Below are positions 52,011 to 55,269 of a stretch of DNA of 55,269 nt, piece after piece. The notes beneath the pieces are model-generated. The model made no database searches. It was given only the letters and a program-made list of their open reading frames with translations, and was not told the origin of the DNA. Both the position numbers and the translations under genes were made by a program. This DNA is from Chloroflexi bacterium OHK40 (GTDB lineage Bacteria > Chloroflexota > Chloroflexia > Chloroflexales > Chloroflexaceae), in the NCBI GenBank assembly GCA_004367505.1, contig SFCB01000045.1, positions 1-55,269 on the forward strand. The letters run 5' to 3'. Position 1 is the stretch's first letter. Each line of letters begins with the position of its first letter.

Positions 52011-52158
52011 ACAGCGAACAGGGACAGCGGACAGGGAGAGGGGACAGCGGACAGGGCGCTAGGCGACGGTGCTCGGGCTGTTACCTACCCCCTACACCCG
52101 GCACCCATATTTTCACCCTCTACCCTCTACCCTCCGCCCTCTACACCCTCTACCCTCA
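52011..52158. repeat. Purine tract then pyrimidine tract of short repeats
   Basis: 52011-52057 is built from GGGACAGCG(A/G)ACAGGG-type units with almost no pyrimidine besides C. 52095-52158 is built from CCCTCTA-type units (CCCTCTACCCTCTACCCTC). No gene; both occur just before the start of the PP2C gene. Confidence 0.65.
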
Positions 52159-52160
52159 GT

Positions 52161-54065
52161 ATGCCACCCACCGACGCCCAGCAGCGCATCAAGGAGCTCA
52201 CAACGCTCAATGCCCTCGCGCAGACGCTCAATCGCGCGAGCGACTTGCGCGAGGCGCTCGATAGCGCTCTGGCGAATGTCGTCGAGCTGATGGGCCTGAG
52301 CACCGGCTGGATCTTTCTGCGCAGCGATGGGGAGAGCTACACCCTCGCGGCCCGCCACAACCTCCCTCCCGCGATCAGCTACCCCGGCCCCGCCTGGGAG
52401 GACGACTGCGATTGCCAGGAGCTCTGCGGGAGCGGCAGGCTTGAGAAGGCCGTGAACATGGTGCACTGCTCGCGCTTGCGCAACGCCGTGGGCGACAAAC
52501 GCGGCCTGGCCCAGCACGCCTCGGTCTGCCTGCGCAGCGGCGACGAGGTGCTTGGCATCCTCAACGTCGCCACCACCCAGTGGGGCCGGATCTCGCCGCC
52601 CGAGCTACAACTCCTCGCCGCCGCCGGCCACATCCTCGGCACCGCGATCGCCCGTGCCCGGCTCTACGAGCAGGCCAAGGTGCGCCGCGTGCAGGAGCAG
52701 CGGGCCCTGCTCACGCTCTCGCAAGACTTGCTCCTGAGCGAGTCGCTCGAACCGGCCCTCCAGCGCCTGGCCCGGGTGGGCGCCCGCCTGCTCGAGGCCG
52801 ACGCCTGCGCCTTCGTGGAGGCCGATGAGCCCGGTGGACGTGCCGTGCTCCGCGCCGCCTACGGCTGGCATCTGCCATCCGACGCGCCCTGGCCCATCCC
52901 CCTCGATCCGGCCAGCCCACACCTGTGGTACCTCCCCGAGCGCACCGCCGACCTGCACCTGGAGGCTCTGGCCGACCTGCCAGCGCTCCTGGCGCGCCAG
53001 GGCTTCCAGAGCCACATGGGGATTGTGGTGGAACTGGCCGGCGCCCCAGTGGGCACCCTTATGGTGAACACCCGGGGCCCACGCCACTTCCTGGACGACG
53101 AGGCCCAGCTACTCGGCATCCTCGCCAACCTGCTTGTGCAGACCCTCGAGCGCGAGCGGCTGCACCAGGAGGCCCTGGCCCGCGAGAAGCTCGAGCAGGA
53201 GCTCGACCTGGCCCGTGAGATCCAGGCGAGCTTTCTGCCGAATAGCTGCCCAACTGTGCCTGGCTTCCAGATCGAGGCTTACTACCGGGCTGCCCGCCAG
53301 GTAGGCGGCGACTTCTACGACTTTATCGAGCTGCCGGCGGCGCCCGGGCAGACCGCTCATACACCAGGGGCCGAACCACCCCGGGGCGGAGCCGTGGTCT
53401 TCCGGGGGGGCCGCCTGGCCGCCCCGGAGATGCCCGATCTCTCCACCGCTCAGCGCCTGGGCGTGGTGATCGCCGATGTGACCGACAAGGGCGTGCCTGC
53501 CGCGCTCTTTATGGCGCTCTCGCGCACGCTGCTCCGGGCAACCGCCATCGATGGACGCCAGCCCGCCGAGGTGTTACAGCGCGCCAACCGACTGATCATC
53601 GCCGACTCGCGGGCCGGGCTCTTTGTGACGACCTTCTACGCGGTACTGGAGACGGCCACTGGCCACGTGACCTACGCAAACGGCGGGCACAACTACCCGC
53701 TGCTCTACGAGATTGCCACCGGCCAGGTGCGCCCCCTCCGTGCGCAGGGCATCGTGCTGGGGATTGTGCCCCAGCCGCAGTTCGAACAGCACAGCCTGAC
53801 CATGGCCCCCGGCGATGTCTTGCTGCTTTACACCGACGGCGTCACTGAAGCGATGAACCTGGAGCGCGAGCTCTTCGGTGACGAGCGCCTCGCCGCCGTA
53901 CTGCGCGCCCACCACCACCGCAGCCCCCAGGAGATCATTAGCGCGGTGCTGACGGCCGTCACGGCGTTTGCGGGCGGGCAGAGCCAGGCCGACGATATCA
54001 CGATGGTGGTGATCAAGCGGACGCCACCACCCGGCAGCCCGGCGCAGGGATCGCAGGCACCCTGA
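52161..54065 (+). CDS. GAF-GAF-PP2C (SpoIIE-like) serine/threonine phosphatase
   Basis: 634 aa. Helix, GAF 1 (about 25-170), GAF 2 (about 190-325), coiled-coil link with LEQELDLAREIQASFLPNSCP, then an SpoIIE/RsbU phosphatase domain (about 380-620): QVGGDFYDF, VIADVTDKGVPAALFMAL, YANGGHNYPLLY, YTDGVTEAMN and ADDITMVVIK. All metal-binding acids are present. RsbU-type enzymes dephosphorylate anti-sigma antagonists in stress partner-switch systems; no such antagonist or anti-sigma gene lies nearby. GAF 1 has Cys83-x-Cys85-x3-Cys89 and Cys103, which may bind a metal or iron-sulfur cluster. An insert of about 25 residues with Pro/Gly lies after QVGGDFYDF. Confidence 0.92.
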   Translation: MPPTDAQQRIKELTTLNALAQTLNRASDLREALDSALANVVELMGLSTGWIFLRSDGESYTLAARHNLPPAISYPGPAWEDDCDCQELCGSGRLEKAVNMVHCSRLRNAVGDKRGLAQHASVCLRSGDEVLGILNVATTQWGRISPPELQLLAAAGHILGTAIARARLYEQAKVRRVQEQRALLTLSQDLLLSESLEPALQRLARVGARLLEADACAFVEADEPGGRAVLRAAYGWHLPSDAPWPIPLDPASPHLWYLPERTADLHLEALADLPALLARQGFQSHMGIVVELAGAPVGTLMVNTRGPRHFLDDEAQLLGILANLLVQTLERERLHQEALAREKLEQELDLAREIQASFLPNSCPTVPGFQIEAYYRAARQVGGDFYDFIELPAAPGQTAHTPGAEPPRGGAVVFRGGRLAAPEMPDLSTAQRLGVVIADVTDKGVPAALFMALSRTLLRATAIDGRQPAEVLQRANRLIIADSRAGLFVTTFYAVLETATGHVTYANGGHNYPLLYEIATGQVRPLRAQGIVLGIVPQPQFEQHSLTMAPGDVLLLYTDGVTEAMNLERELFGDERLAAVLRAHHHRSPQEIISAVLTAVTAFAGGQSQADDITMVVIKRTPPPGSPAQGSQAP

Positions 54066-54147
54066 GCAACCCCGCTGGTGTTCCCTCCTGCCCCTCCCCA
54101 GGGCGCCTCACTCGCAGCCCGCCTGCATCCACGCCGCGCGCCCCCGC

Positions 54148-55269
54148 TCACGCCACGGGCAGGGTAAAGCTAAAAGTACTCCCACGCCCCTCGGCACTAT
54201 CCACCCACAGCCGCCCACCGTGCCCCTCGACAAGGTGCTTGGAAATCGCCAGGCCCAGCCCGGTACCGCCAGCATTGCGCGTGCGCGAGCGGTCAACCTT
54301 GTAGAAGCGCTCAAAGATCCGTGGCAGATCCTGGGCAGGGATGCCGATGCCAGTGTCGCTCACACTCACCCGCAGCCAGGGGCCTGCCGCAAGGGCGGAG
54401 GCATCCGACCCGGTGAGCCCTTCATCGCTATTGATCAGGGCGGTGCGCACAACCACCTCTCCACCGGCGGAGGTAAACTTCACGGCGTTGTGGAGCAGGT
54501 TCAGCATCACCTGGCCAATGCGGTCGGCGTCCATGAGCACCCGCGTGCCCGCGTCGTGGAGTTCGGCATTCACCGCGATCTGCTTGCGGTCGGCCTGGGG
54601 CCGAATGCGCTCCAGTGAGCGCTCGATGACGGGCCGCAGCTCTAGCGGCGCCAGCTTGAGCGTCACGCGGCCCGACTCGATCTGGGCAAGCTCGTGAAGC
54701 TCATCGACCAACTGGGTAACGGCATCGATCTCCTGGGCCATCTGGCCGAGCATACGGCGGGCCACCTCGGGCGGGGGCTCGGATTGCACCGTCTCGACCA
54801 GCAGTTTGAGCGAGGCCAGCGGCGTGCGCAGCTCGTGGGAGACGTTGGCCACCAGATCGCGGCGTGAGCGCTCGAGCATGCTGAGCTGGGTGATATCGCG
54901 GATGAGGAGCAGTACTCCGACGATCAGATCGCCGCTGCTGAGGGGAGTGCAGCGGAGCCGCAGCGTGCGCCCGCTGAAGAGCGGGCGCATCGCCATCTCG
55001 CGGGGCTCGCCATCGCGGAGCACCTCGGCCACCAGTGCGTCGGCCTGGTGGTCACGCAGCAGGGCGATCACGCTACTGCCCACGGCGTCGGGGGCAGCCT
55101 CGAGCATCTCGCAGGCGAGGGGGTTCAGAAAGCGCACCTGGTGCCCCTGGTCGATCACCACCGTGGCTGCGTCGAGGTTGGCGGCGGCGGATTTTGGGGC
55201 GTTGGCCTCCACGGCGGCCTGCATTTCCAGAAGCAGTTCACTCCATGAACGCGGCTCCCAGCCGTGACG
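54148..55269 (-). CDS. PAS-domain sensor histidine kinase, 5' end outside window
   Basis: The frame is open to the last base of the window and continues protein-like upstream of the first ATG (55224), reading RHGWEPRSWSELLLEMQ, so the gene is cut. The visible 374 codons contain a PAS domain (VVIDQGHQVRFLNPLACEML), a second strand set VLLLIRDITQLSML, HisKA with NVSHELRTPLASLKLLVETVQ, and the ATPase domain with N-box LLHNAVKFT, VSDTGIGIP, and GGTGLGLAISKHLVEGHGG. It is of the PhoR/WalK type and probably membrane-attached upstream. The gene is convergent with the PP2C phosphatase. Its response regulator is likely outside the window. Confidence 0.92.
   Translation of the reverse strand, partial: RHGWEPRSWSELLLEMQAAVEANAPKSAAANLDAATVVIDQGHQVRFLNPLACEMLEAAPDAVGSSVIALLRDHQADALVAEVLRDGEPREMAMRPLFSGRTLRLRCTPLSSGDLIVGVLLLIRDITQLSMLERSRRDLVANVSHELRTPLASLKLLVETVQSEPPPEVARRMLGQMAQEIDAVTQLVDELHELAQIESGRVTLKLAPLELRPVIERSLERIRPQADRKQIAVNAELHDAGTRVLMDADRIGQVMLNLLHNAVKFTSAGGEVVVRTALINSDEGLTGSDASALAAGPWLRVSVSDTGIGIPAQDLPRIFERFYKVDRSRTRNAGGTGLGLAISKHLVEGHGGRLWVDSAEGRGSTFSFTLPVA

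Overview
The window is GC-rich and gene-dense, and it reads as one chromosomal stretch from a filamentous member of the Chloroflexota, probably class Chloroflexia near Roseiflexus, Chloroflexus or Kouleothrix. This is inference from gene content and style: a lipoprotein with a Chloroflexota-type 'WxxxGG...vQyFE' module, secreted PPC-domain proteins with Thr/Pro linkers, a type I-beta DAHP synthase beside an AroH-type chorismate mutase, a MalT-like LuxR regulator, an ANTAR response regulator and many GAF/PAS signalling proteins. No rRNA or intact tRNA gene was seen.

Layout. 1-10.3 kb (+): tandem repeats, an unknown conserved protein, a 33-residue membrane peptide with its own promoter and terminator, a hybrid histidine kinase, a glucosidase-like lipoprotein, a papain-like protein, and a TetR regulator followed by a hydrolase and an EamA transporter. 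10.3-17.3 kb (-): an exopolysaccharide operon running sugar-phosphate transferase, O-antigen ligase, UDP-glucuronate epimerase-like, LPG-synthase-like flippase, GT4 glycosyltransferase, PAP2 protein. 18.0-27.3 kb: DUF1992 protein, glutamate synthase gltB (-) with a long leader containing an intrinsic terminator, a divergent glycosyltransferase, phosphoglucomutase (-) and a 29-residue membrane peptide. 27.6-39.4 kb (+): EamA transporter, LuxR-family ATPase regulator, small charged protein, DUF4838-type protein, a membrane protein/methyltransferase/GNAT operon, a Tat-exported CrtC/AttH-like protein and a glycosyltransferase. 39.5-46.1 kb: murJ (-), rpsT (+), holA (-), a degenerate M28-like membrane protein (-) and a secreted PPC protein (-). 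46.2-48.6 kb: an orphan nucleotidyltransferase between 30-bp direct repeats, the right-hand one split by an intact single-gene IS66-family element. 48.6-55.3 kb: aroF-aroH (-) behind a Phe/Tyr leader-peptide attenuator, ANTAR regulator (-), O-methyltransferase (+), a GAF/PP2C phosphatase (+) and a PAS histidine kinase (-) cut by the window end.

The most notable regulatory finding is upstream of aroH-aroF. A consensus promoter is followed by a 26-codon leader peptide with seven consecutive aromatic codons (FYFYFYF), then a 13-bp perfect terminator hairpin. Eight bases inside the leader-peptide gene, just past the aromatic run, are exactly complementary to the terminator loop and 3' arm. This is the layout of ribosome-mediated attenuation sensing Phe and Tyr, the end products that inhibit type I-beta DAHP synthases. 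A second candidate attenuator lies in the gltB leader.

Two wider patterns emerge. Many genes have an extended -10 box of the form TGGTATAAT (TGn plus a TATAAT variant). Several of these, and one TTGACG/TAAGAT promoter, lie 7-9 bases before the start codon with no Shine-Dalgarno, so leaderless mRNAs are likely. Intergenic regions also carry dispersed hairpin repeats in several copies.

All calls come from reading the sequence and recalling family motifs; no database search was run.
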